The notes beneath the pieces are model-generated. The model saw only the letters and a program-made list of their open reading frames with translations. It had not been told where the DNA came from and made no database searches. From assembly GCF_001422665.1 (NCBI RefSeq), contig NZ_LMLU01000012.1, forward strand, positions 1 to 51,681: a DNA stretch of 51,681 bases, given 5' to 3'. Shown here in pieces: positions 18,409 to 27,628 of this stretch; the stretch's first letter is position 1; every line of letters begins with the position of its first letter. The translations under genes and the position numbers were made by a program. This stretch comes from Arthrobacter sp. Leaf234. Lineage in GTDB: Bacteria > Actinomycetota > Actinomycetes > Actinomycetales > Micrococcaceae.

Positions 18409-18912
18409 TCAGCGCTCGAAATCCTCGGGCTCCACATCGGCGAGGAACTCCCTGAACTGGAGGACCTCCTTCTCCGCCGTCTCCCCGGTGGCGCCGTCCG
18501 CGCCGTCCTCCGCATCGGCGTCGGCGATCTCCACGCCGGCAACCGCCAGGACCTCGTCGGCACAGAAGATGGGGCACGGCACACGCAGCGCCACCGCCAA
18601 CGCGTCCGAGGCGCGCGAACCGACCGTCACGCCATCACTGAAGACGAGTTGGGCGTGGTACACGGTGTCCTCCACCGAGGTGATGCGCACCTCGGTGATC
18701 ACCTTGCCGGCGGCGGCGACGACGTCGACCAGCAGGTCGTGCGTCATCGGCCGGGGCGGCACGATCCCCTGCTGGACGAAGGCGATGGCGCTGGCTTCCG
18801 GGGCGCCGATCCAGATGGGCAGGTGCCGTTCCCCCGACGACTCGCGGAGGAGGACCAGGGGCTGGTTCGAGGGCAACTCGATCCGCACTCCCACGACTTC
18901 TACTTCGATCAC
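18409..18912 (-). CDS. DUF151 bifunctional-nuclease family protein
   Basis: The 167-residue protein has the BFN/DUF151 fold across residues 1-130 (IEVEVVGVRIELPSNQPLVLL, RHLPIWIGAPEASAI, PRPMTHDL, VGSRASDALAVALR). An acidic tail follows. Members of the family have been reported to have RNase and DNase activity, and Rv1829 is the counterpart in M. tuberculosis. GTG 18912 lies 11 bases after the upstream merR stop and lacks a strong ribosome-binding site, so translation probably depends on its neighbour. No partner is known. Confidence 0.85.
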   Translation of the reverse strand: MIEVEVVGVRIELPSNQPLVLLRESSGERHLPIWIGAPEASAIAFVQQGIVPPRPMTHDLLVDVVAAAGKVITEVRITSVEDTVYHAQLVFSDGVTVGSRASDALAVALRVPCPIFCADEVLAVAGVEIADADAEDGADGATGETAEKEVLQFREFLADVEPEDFER

Positions 18913-18923
18913 GGGGTGGCCGC

Positions 18924-19664
18924 CTAACTGTCCATCCGGGCTATGTGGCTGTTCACGAGGGCGCTGTGCAGCCCGAGGCAGAGCTCGCTGATCTCCCGTG
19001 CCGTCTCGGCCGCACGGGCCTTCGACGCGACGTCCTTGCGGGAGGCGACGGGAGCGACGACACGCTCGACGAGGCCCAGCTCGCGGTCTGCGGCCGCCCG
19101 GAAGGGACGGAGATGGCGGGGCTCGATGCCGTGCAGCTCGAGCTGGACGCAGGCCGTCGTGATCTTGAGGGCGTACTCGTCGAAGCGGTTGTCGACGGCA
19201 GAGATGAGACCGAAGCTCACGAGGTCGTCCACGAGCCGCCGCGGGGCACCGGCCTCGGCCGCGAGCGTCTCGGCCGTGAGCCGCCGGGCGTGGGCGCTGA
19301 GTTCCCGTGACAGCTGCTCGGAGACGATGCGCGGCGCGAGCGTCATGCCGCCCGGCAGCGACTCGGGGCGTTCACCCCGGTCGATCGCGTCGACGTAGTC
19401 CTTGATGACCTTGAGCGGCAGGTACTGGTCGCGCTGCAGGGCGAGGACGAACCGAAGGCGCTCGACATCGTGCCCCGTGTACTTGCGGTACCCGGCGCGG
19501 GTGCGCTGCGGGGCGATCAGGCCCTTCTCCTCGAGGAACCTGATCTTCGAAGCCGTGACCTGGGGGAATTCGCCGGAGAGCTCGCGGAGCACCTCGCCGA
19601 TCGTGAGGACGCCCGAGGTACCTGGAGCGACGCCGGCGGACCGGCGGGCGGGTTGGGAAGGCAT
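18924..19664 (-). CDS. MerR-family regulator, Rv1828 type
   Basis: The 246-residue protein has an N-terminal winged helix (residues 18-90: LTIGEVLRELSGEFPQVTAS, FLEEKGLIAPQRTRAGYRKY, DVERLRFVLALQRD). The effector half is unusually long (about 110-240) and predicted mainly helical, with no metal-binding Cys pattern. Rv1828 and its orthologues share this length and bind DNA upstream of their own cluster. The gene sits eight bases downstream of garA and 11 upstream of the DUF151 gene, so all three are probably cotranscribed. Confidence 0.88.
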   Translation of the reverse strand: MPSQPARRSAGVAPGTSGVLTIGEVLRELSGEFPQVTASKIRFLEEKGLIAPQRTRAGYRKYTGHDVERLRFVLALQRDQYLPLKVIKDYVDAIDRGERPESLPGGMTLAPRIVSEQLSRELSAHARRLTAETLAAEAGAPRRLVDDLVSFGLISAVDNRFDEYALKITTACVQLELHGIEPRHLRPFRAAADRELGLVERVVAPVASRKDVASKARAAETAREISELCLGLHSALVNSHIARMDS

Positions 19665-19672
19665 GGAGCGGA

Positions 19673-20164
19673 CTAGGCCTGCGCTGTCGTCTGCTGCGCT
19701 GCCTGGGCCGTGACGGCACGGGCGGCATAGAAGGTCAGCCGGAACTTGCCGATCTGTACCTCGTTGCCGTTGCGGAGGGCGACGCTGTCGACGCGGTCGT
19801 TATTCACGTAGGTCCCGTTGAGGCTCCCGGTGTCGACGACCATGAAGCCGCTGTCCGTCCGCCGGAATTCGGCGTGCTGCCGGGACACCGTCACGTCGTC
19901 CAGGAAGATGTCGGCATTGGGGTGACGACCGGCCTTCGTGATGTCCTCGTCCAGCAGGAAGCGGGCACCCGCATTCGGTCCGGAATGGGCGATCAGGAGT
20001 GCGGAACCCGAGGGAAGCGCTGCGACCGAAGCCTGTTCCTCACGGGTGAGATGCCGTTCGAGCTCCGTCGTCACGGCCTGCGGGGGCAGACCGATCGTGG
20101 TTGTCTCCGGAGACGTCATGTTCGGCTCTTCTCCATTCACGGCTGGATCGTCATTCGGCATCAT
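19673..20164 (-). CDS. garA: FHA-domain regulator GarA/OdhI
   Basis: The 163-residue protein inhibits 2-oxoglutarate dehydrogenase (and in mycobacteria also acts on glutamate metabolism) unless phosphorylated. The regulatory N-terminus contains the motif ETTT at residues 20-23, corresponding to the ETTS site phosphorylated by PknB/PknG-type kinases in GarA and OdhI. The FHA domain spans about 65-145, with the phosphothreonine-binding residues in AGRHPNADIFL, VSRQHAEF and SLNGTYVNN. A Gln/Ala/Thr-rich tail ends the protein. The open frame starts nine codons earlier at a TTG, but ATG 20164 has GGGGAGGAA in good position. PknL at 1002 is a plausible kinase partner, by inference. Confidence 0.93.
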   Translation of the reverse strand: MMPNDDPAVNGEEPNMTSPETTTIGLPPQAVTTELERHLTREEQASVAALPSGSALLIAHSGPNAGARFLLDEDITKAGRHPNADIFLDDVTVSRQHAEFRRTDSGFMVVDTGSLNGTYVNNDRVDSVALRNGNEVQIGKFRLTFYAARAVTAQAAQQTTAQA

Positions 20165-20241
20165 CGGTGGTTCCTCCCCTACTGCGTGCAACAGTCCGTC
20201 CTGCCCTGCTGCCCTGTCCTGCCGCCCTCGCGGGGGTGGAT

Positions 20242-20628
20242 CTAGCCTACCTGCTGGGAGTAATCGGCTGAACTCAGCAGGCCCGTCACCGCGGAGCTGT
20301 CGGAGACCTTGATCTCCAGGAGCCAGCCCTCACCGTAGGGATCGGTGTTGATGAGCGAGGGATCGTCGTCGAGCGCCTCGTTGCGCGAGACGATCTCCCC
20401 CGTGATCGGGGCATAGATGTCGCTGACGCTCTTGGTGGACTCGACCTCGCCGATGACCTCGGCGCCCGTGACGGCCGTGCCGGCCTCGGGCATCTGGACG
20501 TAGACGACGTCGCCGAGGGCGTCCTGTGCGAAGTCGGTGATACCCACACGAACCGTGCCGTCGGCTGCCGGCTCACTGACCCACTCGTGCTCCGCGGTGT
20601 AGTACAGGCCATCGGGAATGTTGCTCAT
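20242..20628 (-). CDS. gcvH: Glycine cleavage system H protein
   Basis: The 128-residue lipoyl carrier shuttles the aminomethyl group between the P and T proteins of glycine cleavage. The lipoylated Lys lies in VESTKSVSDIYAP (about residue 66), within the H-protein fold of alternating strands. Both the length and the N-terminus (IPDGLYYTAEHEWV) are standard. No gcvP, gcvT or lipA is in the window; this isolated gcvH next to garA is the normal actinobacterial arrangement. The ATG follows CGAAAGG. No glycine-riboswitch structure is apparent upstream. Confidence 0.95.
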   Translation of the reverse strand: MSNIPDGLYYTAEHEWVSEPAADGTVRVGITDFAQDALGDVVYVQMPEAGTAVTGAEVIGEVESTKSVSDIYAPITGEIVSRNEALDDDPSLINTDPYGEGWLLEIKVSDSSAVTGLLSSADYSQQVG

Positions 20629-20694
20629 GGTTGCCTTTCGGACGCGCGGTCTTCATCGGCGGCGCCGGGCGCCGTCCGCTACGGGTACTGGTCG

Positions 20695-20700
20695 AGTATA
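20695..20700 (-). promoter_or_regulatory. -10 box of the gcvH-garA-merR operon
   Basis: TATACT on the minus strand is close to the sigma-70 consensus and lies 67 bases upstream of the gcvH ATG. The -35 region (TCACGG) is weak. Confidence 0.45.
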
Positions 20701-20775
20701 GGCATATCCACCGGGCCCCGTGACGCACCTCTCACGCCCTGTGGACCGCCCGTGGACCGCCCCCGCGGGCATGCG

Positions 20776-20819
20776 AAAAGCCCGCCTCCTCCGGTCATCA
20801 CAACCAGTGGAGACGGGCT
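20776..20819 (-). terminator. Terminator after tRNA-Pro
   Basis: On the minus strand, AGCCCGTCTCC (20819-20809) pairs with GGAGGCGGGCT (20789-20779) with one mismatch, followed by TTT. It lies nine bases beyond the tRNA 3' end and is the clearest intrinsic terminator in the window. Confidence 0.8.
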
Positions 20820-20827
20820 CTGCAGTG

Positions 20828-20901
<74 letters not shown>

Positions 20902-20988
20902 ATCAGCCCGTCCAGCGGGCCAAACCACTCGGACAACACTACAGCATTCCCCGGGTGGATCGGCACATCGGACGGCGCCGTCCGGGGG

Positions 20989-22545
20989 TCAGCGCTTGCG
21001 GCTGCGCTTCTCCCGGACGCGCATGCTGACCTCGATGGGGGTTCCCTCGAAACCGAACGTCTCCCGCAGCCGGCGGGTGATGAAACGCCGGTAGCCGGGG
21101 TCCAGGAACCCCGTCGTGAAGAGGACGAACTTCGGCGGCCGGCTCGAGGCCTGGGTGCCGAAGAGGATGCGCGGCTGCTTGCCCCCGCGGACGGGGTGCG
21201 GGTGCGCGGCGACGAGTTCGCCGAGGAACGCGTTGAGGCGTCCGGTCGGGATGCGCCGATCCCACGACTCGAGGGCGACGTCGAGGGCCGGGACCAGCCG
21301 GTCCTTGTGCCATCCGGTGAGGGCGGAGATGTTGACCCGCGGAGCCCAGTCCACGTGCGCGAGATCCTGCTCGATCTCGCGTTCCAGGTACCGGCGGCGT
21401 TCGTCGTCGAGCAGGTCCCACTTGTTGAAGGCCAGCACGATCGAGCGGCCCGATTCGATGGCCATGTTGAGGATGCGGACATCCTGCTCGCTGAGGATCT
21501 CGTCGACGGCGAGGAGCACGACGGCGACCTCCGCCTTCTCGAGCGCGGACTGCGTGCGCAGGGAGGCGTAGAAATCTGCGCCCTGCTGCATGTGCACACG
21601 GCGCCGGATCCCGGCGGTGTCCACGAAGCGCCAGGTGCGGCCGCCGAGTTCGATCATCTCGTCCACGGGATCGCGGGTGGTGCCCGCCAGGGGGTCCACG
21701 ACGACGCGGTCGGAACCCGCGAGCTTGTTCAGGAGCGAGGACTTGCCCACGTTCGGGCGGCCGATCAGCGCCACGCGTCGGGGGCCTCCGGACCGCTCGA
21801 TCCCGCCGTGCTCGGAGAACTCCGGCAGGATCTCGACGACCTTGTCCAGCATGTCGGCGGTGCCGCGGCCGTGCAGCGCGGAGACCGGCCAGGGCTGCCC
21901 GAAGCCGAGGCCCCACAGCACGGAGGCGTCGGCCTCGTTCTGGATGTCGTCCACCTTGTTGGCCACGAGGATGACGGGCTTCTTCTTGCGGCGCAGCATA
22001 CGGACCACGGCCTCGTCCGTCGCCGTGGCTCCGACGGTGGCGTCGACCACGAGCAGCACGGCGTCGGCCATGTCGACGGCGATCTCCGCCTGGTCGGCCA
22101 CGCGGGCGTTGATGCCCTTGGCGTCCTGCTCCCAACCGCCCGTGTCCACGAGCGTGAAGTTGTGGCCCGTCCACTGCGCCGGGTAGGACACGCGGTCACG
22201 CGTGACGCCCGGCGTGTCCTCGACGACGGCCTCGCGGCGTCCGAGGATGCGGTTGACGAGGGTGGACTTCCCGACATTGGGGCGGCCGACGATCGCGAGG
22301 ACCGGGTTGAGCCGCCCCTCTGCCTCGTCGTCGTAGTCCTCGTCCTGCCGGGCCAGGAGGGCGGCGTCCTCGTCGTCGAGTTCGTAGTCCTCGAGGCCCG
22401 CGCGCAGCGAGGCGGCACGCTGCTCGGCCTCGGCGTCGTCGAGGGTCTCGAGCAGCTCGCTGACCTGGTCCTCGCCGGTCGGCTCGTAGTCCTCGTCGGC
22501 CCCGGCCCCGTGGCCGGTCGCGTTCGGCGAAAGGTTCTCGCTCAT
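20989..22545 (-). CDS. der: Ribosome-biogenesis GTPase Der (EngA)
   Basis: The 518-residue protein assists 50S subunit assembly and carries two tandem G domains: the first from about residue 82 (GRPNVGKST, then DTGG and NKVD), the second from about residue 257 ([17 protein letters not shown]). A KH-like C-terminal domain follows. An acidic extension of about 80 residues precedes the first G domain, as in other actinobacteria. The open frame runs further upstream to 22758, but ATG 22545 after GAAGGAAA is the probable start. It is the last protein gene of the parA-scpAB-rluB-tyrA-cmk-der operon. Confidence 0.95.
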   Translation of the reverse strand: MSENLSPNATGHGAGADEDYEPTGEDQVSELLETLDDAEAEQRAASLRAGLEDYELDDEDAALLARQDEDYDDEAEGRLNPVLAIVGRPNVGKSTLVNRILGRREAVVEDTPGVTRDRVSYPAQWTGHNFTLVDTGGWEQDAKGINARVADQAEIAVDMADAVLLVVDATVGATATDEAVVRMLRRKKKPVILVANKVDDIQNEADASVLWGLGFGQPWPVSALHGRGTADMLDKVVEILPEFSEHGGIERSGGPRRVALIGRPNVGKSSLLNKLAGSDRVVVDPLAGTTRDPVDEMIELGGRTWRFVDTAGIRRRVHMQQGADFYASLRTQSALEKAEVAVVLLAVDEILSEQDVRILNMAIESGRSIVLAFNKWDLLDDERRRYLEREIEQDLAHVDWAPRVNISALTGWHKDRLVPALDVALESWDRRIPTGRLNAFLGELVAAHPHPVRGGKQPRILFGTQASSRPPKFVLFTTGFLDPGYRRFITRRLRETFGFEGTPIEVSMRVREKRSRKR

Positions 22546-22624
22546 CGTTGGTTTCCTTCGGTTGGTGTACGCCGTCTCCCGACGGCGATCCTGGTGGGCG
22601 CGAGCCCGGAGTCTTAAGGCGCGC

Positions 22625-23392
22625 TCAGTGCGCGATGGTGCGGACGACGTCGAGCACGGCGGCGACGGTCTGCTCGAAGTCGAGGTCGGAGGAGTCGAGC
22701 GTGACCACGCCGTCGGCGGCCTGCCGGAAGTTGACGACCGTGGAGTCCCTGGCGTCACGGTCGATGACCTGCTGCTTCAGCTGCGCGTCCGTCTGCGTCC
22801 CGCCGAGCTGGTCGCCACGGCGCCGCAGGCGGGCCTCCTCGCTCGCGGTGAGGAGGATGCGGACCTCGGCATCGGGGGCGACGACGGTGGTGATGTCGCG
22901 TCCCTCGGCGACGATGCGGTGTCCGGCTCCGGCGATCAGCGCACGCTGCCTGCGGATCAGTTCGGCGCGCGCACCCATGGTCGTGGCGACGGCGCTGACG
23001 GCCGAGGAGACCCCCGGCTCGCGGATCGCGGCCGTGACGTCGTCACCGGCGATGGTCACCGACTCCCGATCGGGACTCGTGCTGATGAACAGCTCGATGC
23101 CGCGGGCGGCGGCCTCCACGGCCACGCCGTCCTGCAGGTCGACGCCGGTGGCGATGCAGTGCAGCGTCACCGCGCGGTACATGGCGCCCGTGTCCAGGTA
23201 CGCCGCGCGGAGGCGGCGCGCCACCTCCCGGCTGACGCTCGATTTCCCGGAACCGGAGGGTCCGTCGATCGCCACGACGAGCGACTTCCCGAGGCGGAAC
23301 CCCGAATGGGGGCTCGCGTCCCGCTCCGCCGTCGCCTCCGGATCCCCTGCCGCGGGTGCTGCCGATGCTGCTGATGCCGATGTGGTGATCAC
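22625..23392 (-). CDS. cmk: (d)CMP kinase
   Basis: The 255-residue kinase phosphorylates CMP and dCMP. The P-loop [20 protein letters not shown] starts near residue 41, followed by [24 protein letters not shown] and the lid RDARDSTV. About 35 low-complexity residues precede the enzyme core. GTG 23392 overlaps the tyrA stop in a GTGA junction, indicating translational coupling. It is followed 79 bases later by der, the standard pairing. Confidence 0.94.
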   Translation of the reverse strand: MITTSASAASAAPAAGDPEATAERDASPHSGFRLGKSLVVAIDGPSGSGKSSVSREVARRLRAAYLDTGAMYRAVTLHCIATGVDLQDGVAVEAAARGIELFISTSPDRESVTIAGDDVTAAIREPGVSSAVSAVATTMGARAELIRRQRALIAGAGHRIVAEGRDITTVVAPDAEVRILLTASEEARLRRRGDQLGGTQTDAQLKQQVIDRDARDSTVVNFRQAADGVVTLDSSDLDFEQTVAAVLDVVRTIAH

Positions 23393-24510
23393 TGCACTAC
23401 CTTCCAGCCCCGCTGGGTCAGGGACTCCGTCAGTTCTTGCCGCTTGCCGGGCAGGACCGAGAGCTCCGCGAGTCCCACCTGCCGCCCGGGTGAATGTTCG
23501 AGGCGGAAATCCTCGACGTTGATGCCGGTGTGGCCGATCTCCGTCAGGAGCTTCGCGATCTGCCCGGGAACGTCGTCGACCAGCACGGTCAGCCGCGCGA
23601 ACGAATTCGGTGGGGTGCCGTGCTTGCCCGGGACACGCGCCTGGCCGGCGTTGCCCTCCGTCATGAGTTGCGCCATGTCGAGCCGCGCTCCCCCGGCAGT
23701 CGGGTCCTCGAGCGTCGAGATGAGGCGGTCGAGGTCCTCCCGGACGCCGTACAGGATGTCCACGAGGCGGCCGGCGTTGGCCGAGAGGATCTGCACCCAC
23801 AGGCGCGGATCACTCGCGGCGATGCGGGTGACATCGCGGAGCCCGTTCCCGGCGAGGGCCAGCGCCTGCACGGGCGAGTCCTGCAGCCGGCTCGCGACCA
23901 GGGAGGACACGACCTGCGGGAGGTGCGAGATCAGGGCGACGGCACCGTCGTGCTCCCCAGCGGACATCCGCGTGGGGACCGCGCCGAGGTCGACGGCGAG
24001 TGACTCGGCCCGGAGCACCGCGTCCGGCCTGCTCGTCGCGTGGGCGCACAGCACCCACGGGGCACCGGAGAAGAGCTCCGCGCGGGCCGCCACGGGCCCC
24101 GACTTCTCACGGCCCGCCATCGGGTGGGTCCCGACGTAGCGCGGGAGGTGGCCGGCGGCGTCGGGCATGCCCTCGAGCTCCCGCAGGATGGACTCCTTGA
24201 CGCTGCTGATGTCCAGCACGACGGCGGCGGGGTGCGCCACGAGGGCCTTCGCGACGACCCGGGCCGTGACGTCAGGGGGCGTGGCGACGACCACGAGTTC
24301 CGGCTCGAACGATTCGCCGTCGAGCTCGGAGTGGAGCCTGCCGGCCCCGATGTCCCGCGCCACCGCCTCGGTGGACGGCGAGCTGTCGGACAGCACGACG
24401 TCGAGCCCGCGCGCCCGGAGGCCGAGCCCGATGCTCGCGCCGAGCAGACCCGCCCCGACGATGAGGACGGGACCGGCGAGGTGCGTCCCCTGGTCCGTGC
24501 GGATGGTCAT
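23389..24510 (-). CDS. tyrA: Prephenate dehydrogenase with ACT domain
   Basis: The 373-residue protein performs the NAD(P)-dependent decarboxylation of prephenate for tyrosine synthesis. The Rossmann motif is VGAGLLGASIGLGLRARG (residues 18-35). The catalytic region contains DISSVKES and GTHPMAGREKSGP, in which the His and substrate-binding residues are conserved. The C-terminal ACT domain (about 300-373, LTVLVDDVPGQIAKLLTEIG) is likely the site of allosteric control. The start lies three bases after the rluB stop. It is functionally linked to aroG at 3406 through the shikimate pathway, although the two genes are unlinked in transcription. Confidence 0.93.
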   Translation of the reverse strand: MTIRTDQGTHLAGPVLIVGAGLLGASIGLGLRARGLDVVLSDSSPSTEAVARDIGAGRLHSELDGESFEPELVVVATPPDVTARVVAKALVAHPAAVVLDISSVKESILRELEGMPDAAGHLPRYVGTHPMAGREKSGPVAARAELFSGAPWVLCAHATSRPDAVLRAESLAVDLGAVPTRMSAGEHDGAVALISHLPQVVSSLVASRLQDSPVQALALAGNGLRDVTRIAASDPRLWVQILSANAGRLVDILYGVREDLDRLISTLEDPTAGGARLDMAQLMTEGNAGQARVPGKHGTPPNSFARLTVLVDDVPGQIAKLLTEIGHTGINVEDFRLEHSPGRQVGLAELSVLPGKRQELTESLTQRGWKVVQ

Positions 24511-24513
24511 CGA

Positions 24514-25914
24514 CTAGAGGCCCACCGAAGCCAGGAGGTGTCCGACCTCCTGGCGGCCGAGCACGCGGATGCTGCCCTGGCGCTGGTCACCGACGCGGAT
24601 GGGACCCACCTGGGTGCGGACGAGGCGCTCCACGGGGTGTCCGACGGCGTCGAAGAGCCGGCGGACGACGCGGTTGCGTCCCGAATGCAGGACCACCTCG
24701 ACGAGGATGTGGCCGGGGGTGGAGTCGACGAGCTTGAAGGAGTCCACCGTCGCCACGCCGTCCTCGAGCTCGATCCCCTCCTTCATCTGGGCTCCGATGC
24801 CCTGGGCCATGGGGCCGCGGACCTGGACGAGATAGGTTTTGGGTACTTCGTAGGACGGGTGCGTGAGGCGGTTGGTGAGCTCACCGTCGTTGGTGAGCAG
24901 CAGCAGGCCCTCGGTCTCGGCGTCCAGGCGGCCCACGTGGAAGAGCCGCTCGCTCTTGTCCTTGTTCTTGAGGAAGTCGCTGATGCAGCGGCGGCCCTCG
25001 GGGTCCTCCATGGTGGACACGACGCCGCGGGGCTTGTTGAAGACGTAGTACTTCAGGTGCTCGTTGAGCTGCAGGCGGATGCCGTCCACGTGGATGGCGA
25101 CCTGTTCGGGATCCACCCGCACACCGAGTTCGGTGACGATCGTGCCGTCGACCTCCACCCGGCCGTCGAGGATCATCTCCTCGCAGACGCGGCGGGACGC
25201 GACGCCGGCGAGGGCCATCACCTTCTGCAGGCGCACGCCCTCGGGGTTGTGCACGTCGATCTCATCCGCGGGTCGGCCCGAGTGCTTGGGCCTGGCCTGC
25301 CGCACGGGGCCGAGGTTCTGGCCGAAACGCTCCTTGCCGAAGGCCTTGGCGCCCGCCGGCTTCTGGCGCGGGCCTGCCTGGCCCGGACGTCCCGGCTTGC
25401 CGGCGCGGCTGCCCGGCTTCGCTGCGAAGCGGCCCGACGGCGTGCCGGCCGAGGGACGGCCTGCGGCCGAACGCGCTCGACCGTCGGCGGACTCGCGCCG
25501 CTCGCCGCTCTGCGGCCTGCCCTCGGCGGAGCGGCTCGGGCGGCCCCCGCCGGTGCGACCACCGCGATCGTCGCGGGACGGGAAGGAGCGGCCCTCGCCT
25601 GAGCGACCACCGCGATCGTCACGGGACGGGAAGGAGCGGCTCTCGCCGGTGCGACCTGTGCCGGGGCGGCCCTGGCCGGACCGCGCCGGCCGACCCTCGG
25701 CGGAGCGGCTCGGGCGGCCCTCGCCGGCCCGACCACCGCGATCGTCACGGGGCGGGAAGGAGCGACCCTCGCCTGGGCCGCCCGTGTTCGGGCGGCCGGT
25801 GCGCTCGCCGCGGGACGGGGACGTCCGTGCACGGTCAGCGTCGGCGGGTCGACCGGCGGACCCGCCGCGGCGCGGCGCGTTACGTCCGGAATCGGATCCT
25901 GGCTGCTGTGTCAT
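24514..25914 (-). CDS. rluB: 23S rRNA pseudouridine synthase RluB-type, with repeat-rich N-terminus
   Basis: The last 240 residues form an S4 domain (GVRLQKVMALAGVASRR) and an RsuA/RluB-type catalytic domain. The catalytic Asp is in GRLDAETEGLLLLTN, with PRGVVST and YLVQVRGP nearby. The first 220 or so residues are disordered and rich in Arg, Gly, Ser and Pro. They contain at least three copies of RSFPSRDDRGGR and two of RPSRSAEGRP, resembling RGG motifs that bind RNA. ATG 25914 follows GAAGGA; the longer open frame to 26343 overlaps scpB and is not supported. RluB normally modifies helix 89 of 23S rRNA. Confidence 0.9.
   Translation of the reverse strand: MTQQPGSDSGRNAPRRGGSAGRPADADRARTSPSRGERTGRPNTGGPGEGRSFPPRDDRGGRAGEGRPSRSAEGRPARSGQGRPGTGRTGESRSFPSRDDRGGRSGEGRSFPSRDDRGGRTGGGRPSRSAEGRPQSGERRESADGRARSAAGRPSAGTPSGRFAAKPGSRAGKPGRPGQAGPRQKPAGAKAFGKERFGQNLGPVRQARPKHSGRPADEIDVHNPEGVRLQKVMALAGVASRRVCEEMILDGRVEVDGTIVTELGVRVDPEQVAIHVDGIRLQLNEHLKYYVFNKPRGVVSTMEDPEGRRCISDFLKNKDKSERLFHVGRLDAETEGLLLLTNDGELTNRLTHPSYEVPKTYLVQVRGPMAQGIGAQMKEGIELEDGVATVDSFKLVDSTPGHILVEVVLHSGRNRVVRRLFDAVGHPVERLVRTQVGPIRVGDQRQGSIRVLGRQEVGHLLASVGL
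25430..25850 (-). repeat. Tandem repeats encoding RGG-like peptides in rluB
   Basis: On the plus strand a unit of about 36 bases containing CCACCGCGATCGTC-CGGG-CGGGAAGGAGCG recurs at about 25558, 25606 and 25732, interleaved with a unit of similar size containing GCGGAGCGGCTCGGGCGGCC. They encode the RSFP-RDDRGGR and RPSRSAEGRP motifs. Confidence 0.8.
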
Positions 25915-26011
25915 GTCGTCCTTCGTGTAGGTACTGCTCTGTTCGTCACTGCTCGGGGCGGTCCGTCCGTCCCGCTCCTGATCACCGCTGATCGATGCCG
26001 GCCGATGCACC

Positions 26012-26653
26012 TCAGTACGTCGTCTCGTCGTACTCCCCCAGGCTCTCGAGGCCCGGAAGGTGGGGGGCGATCCGCGGCAGTTCGTCGACGCTGCCGAGTC
26101 CCAATCTTTCCAGAAAGAGGATGGTGGTCCCATAGAGGACCGCTCCGGTCTCGGGATCGGTCTCCTGCTCGACGACCAGCCCCCGCTGCAGCAGCGTACG
26201 GACCACGGAATCGACGTTGACGCCCCGGATGGCGGACACCCGGGCACGGGAGACGGGTTGGCGGTACGCAATGACCGCCAGTGTCTCGAGTGCTGCCTGT
26301 GAGAGCCGGGCAGTCTGGCCATCGAGCACGAAGTCGGCGACAACGGACGTGAAGTGCGTCCGGGAGAAGATCCGCCACCCGCCGGCGATGTTCCTGAGTT
26401 CGAAACCGCGCGGTTCGGATGGTTCGGTGCTCTGGAGGCCTGATCCAGTATAGCCGTCGTACTCCCGCTGCAGGTTCACGAGGACCCCGTGCACCTCGGC
26501 GGTCGGCCGCCCGAGGACCGCGGCCACCTGTTCGTCGGTCACGGGACGGTCCGCGACCATGAGGATCGCCTCGACGGCGCCCCGGATCCCGCCGGGCAGG
26601 ACATCGACGTCGGGCACGGGTTCATCCCCTGCGGGGGGTCCAGGCTCAGTCAT
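26012..26653 (-). CDS. scpB: Segregation and condensation protein B
   Basis: The 213-residue protein forms, with ScpA and SMC, the bacterial condensin complex. It contains two winged-helix domains; recognisable segments are GAVEAILMVADRPVTDEQVA, ETLAVIAYRQPVSRARVSAI and RGVNVDSVVRTLLQRGL. ATG 26653 overlaps the scpA stop by eight bases (ATGACTGA) and has GGGAGG upstream. The 3' gap of 97 bases before rluB contains no other feature. smc is not in the window, as is usual in actinobacteria. Confidence 0.95.
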   Translation of the reverse strand: MTEPGPPAGDEPVPDVDVLPGGIRGAVEAILMVADRPVTDEQVAAVLGRPTAEVHGVLVNLQREYDGYTGSGLQSTEPSEPRGFELRNIAGGWRIFSRTHFTSVVADFVLDGQTARLSQAALETLAVIAYRQPVSRARVSAIRGVNVDSVVRTLLQRGLVVEQETDPETGAVLYGTTILFLERLGLGSVDELPRIAPHLPGLESLGEYDETTY

Positions 26654-27593
26654 CCTGCGCCTCCCGTTCCCCCGCGGACCGCGGGCCCTGCCCACCGTCG
26701 GGTGCGTCGCTGTTCCCCTCCGCGTTCCCCTCCGAATCGAACCCTTCCGCCTCGAAGTCGCTCGTCAGCGCTTCCGCGGACCAGTGCCCGTCCTCGGCAC
26801 TCCACCGCACCAGCAGTTCGGCGAGCGGGGCTGCCTGGTCGAAGGAGATCGCCCCGTCGCGGAAGAGTTCTAGGAGCGCGAGGAAGCGCACCACCAGCAC
26901 CAACCGTGAACCGGCGTCCTCGGTGAGCTGCCGGAAGGACAGCGGACCCCTCGTCAGGAGGAGATCCTGCAGGATGACCGCCTGGTCCCGGACGCTGACG
27001 GCCGGGGCGTGCAGGTGCTCGATCCCGACCTCGGACGGCTGCTCCTGCCGTGGGGCGAGGACCTTCGCGGCCAGGGCGGCGAAGTCCGCGGGCGTGTGCT
27101 TCCAGATGAGCTCGGGCAGCAGCCGGGTGAGGTGCGGTTCGAGGGGGACGTCGCGAGGATGCCTCGCGTCCTCCTCCTCGAGCCGCTGCGCGAGGTGGCG
27201 GGCCACTTCCTTGAAGGCCCGATACTGCAGCAGCCGGGCGAACAGGAGGTCGCGGGCCTCGAGCAGGGCGATGTCCTCCTCGTCCTCGACCGCGCCGGAG
27301 GGCAGCAGCCGCGCCGCCTTGAGGTCCAGCAGGGTCGCTGCGACCACGAGGAACTCGCTCGCCTCGTCGAGTTTCCACTCGCCCTCGGCCGCCTGGATGC
27401 GGCGGATGTGCGCGATGAATTCGTCCGTCACCTGGGCGAGGGCAATCTCGGTGATGTCGAGCTCACGTCGCGAGATGAGGTTCAGCAGCAGATCGAAGGG
27501 CCCGCTGAAATTCGTCAGCTGCACCGCGAACACGGCGGCAGGAGCCGCCGTCGTCGGAGCGGTGCCCGCCTGCGCGCGTGCCATCCCGGTCAC
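26646..27593 (-). CDS. scpA: Segregation and condensation protein A
   Basis: The 315-residue kleisin bridges the SMC heads. The N-terminal SMC-neck-binding part carries FSGPFDLLLNLISRRELDIT (about 29-48), then TLLDLKAARLLP, and the C-terminal winged helix contains SFRQLTEDAGSRLVLVVRFLALLEL. The last 40 residues are acidic and disordered. Two starts are possible: GTG 27593, used here, and ATG 27584, which has AGGTGA five bases upstream. The gene follows the linked parA by 35 bases. Confidence 0.94.
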   Translation of the reverse strand: MTGMARAQAGTAPTTAAPAAVFAVQLTNFSGPFDLLLNLISRRELDITEIALAQVTDEFIAHIRRIQAAEGEWKLDEASEFLVVAATLLDLKAARLLPSGAVEDEEDIALLEARDLLFARLLQYRAFKEVARHLAQRLEEEDARHPRDVPLEPHLTRLLPELIWKHTPADFAALAAKVLAPRQEQPSEVGIEHLHAPAVSVRDQAVILQDLLLTRGPLSFRQLTEDAGSRLVLVVRFLALLELFRDGAISFDQAAPLAELLVRWSAEDGHWSAEALTSDFEAEGFDSEGNAEGNSDAPDGGQGPRSAGEREAQDD

Positions 27594-27628
27594 CTACCGG
27601 GCCCGGGCGGACCCGGTGCGCGCCGGCA

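Noticed and set aside
20629..20827. Glycine riboswitch upstream of gcvH
   Set aside because: The region between the -10 box and the ATG is only about 60 bases and lacks the tandem aptamer pattern.
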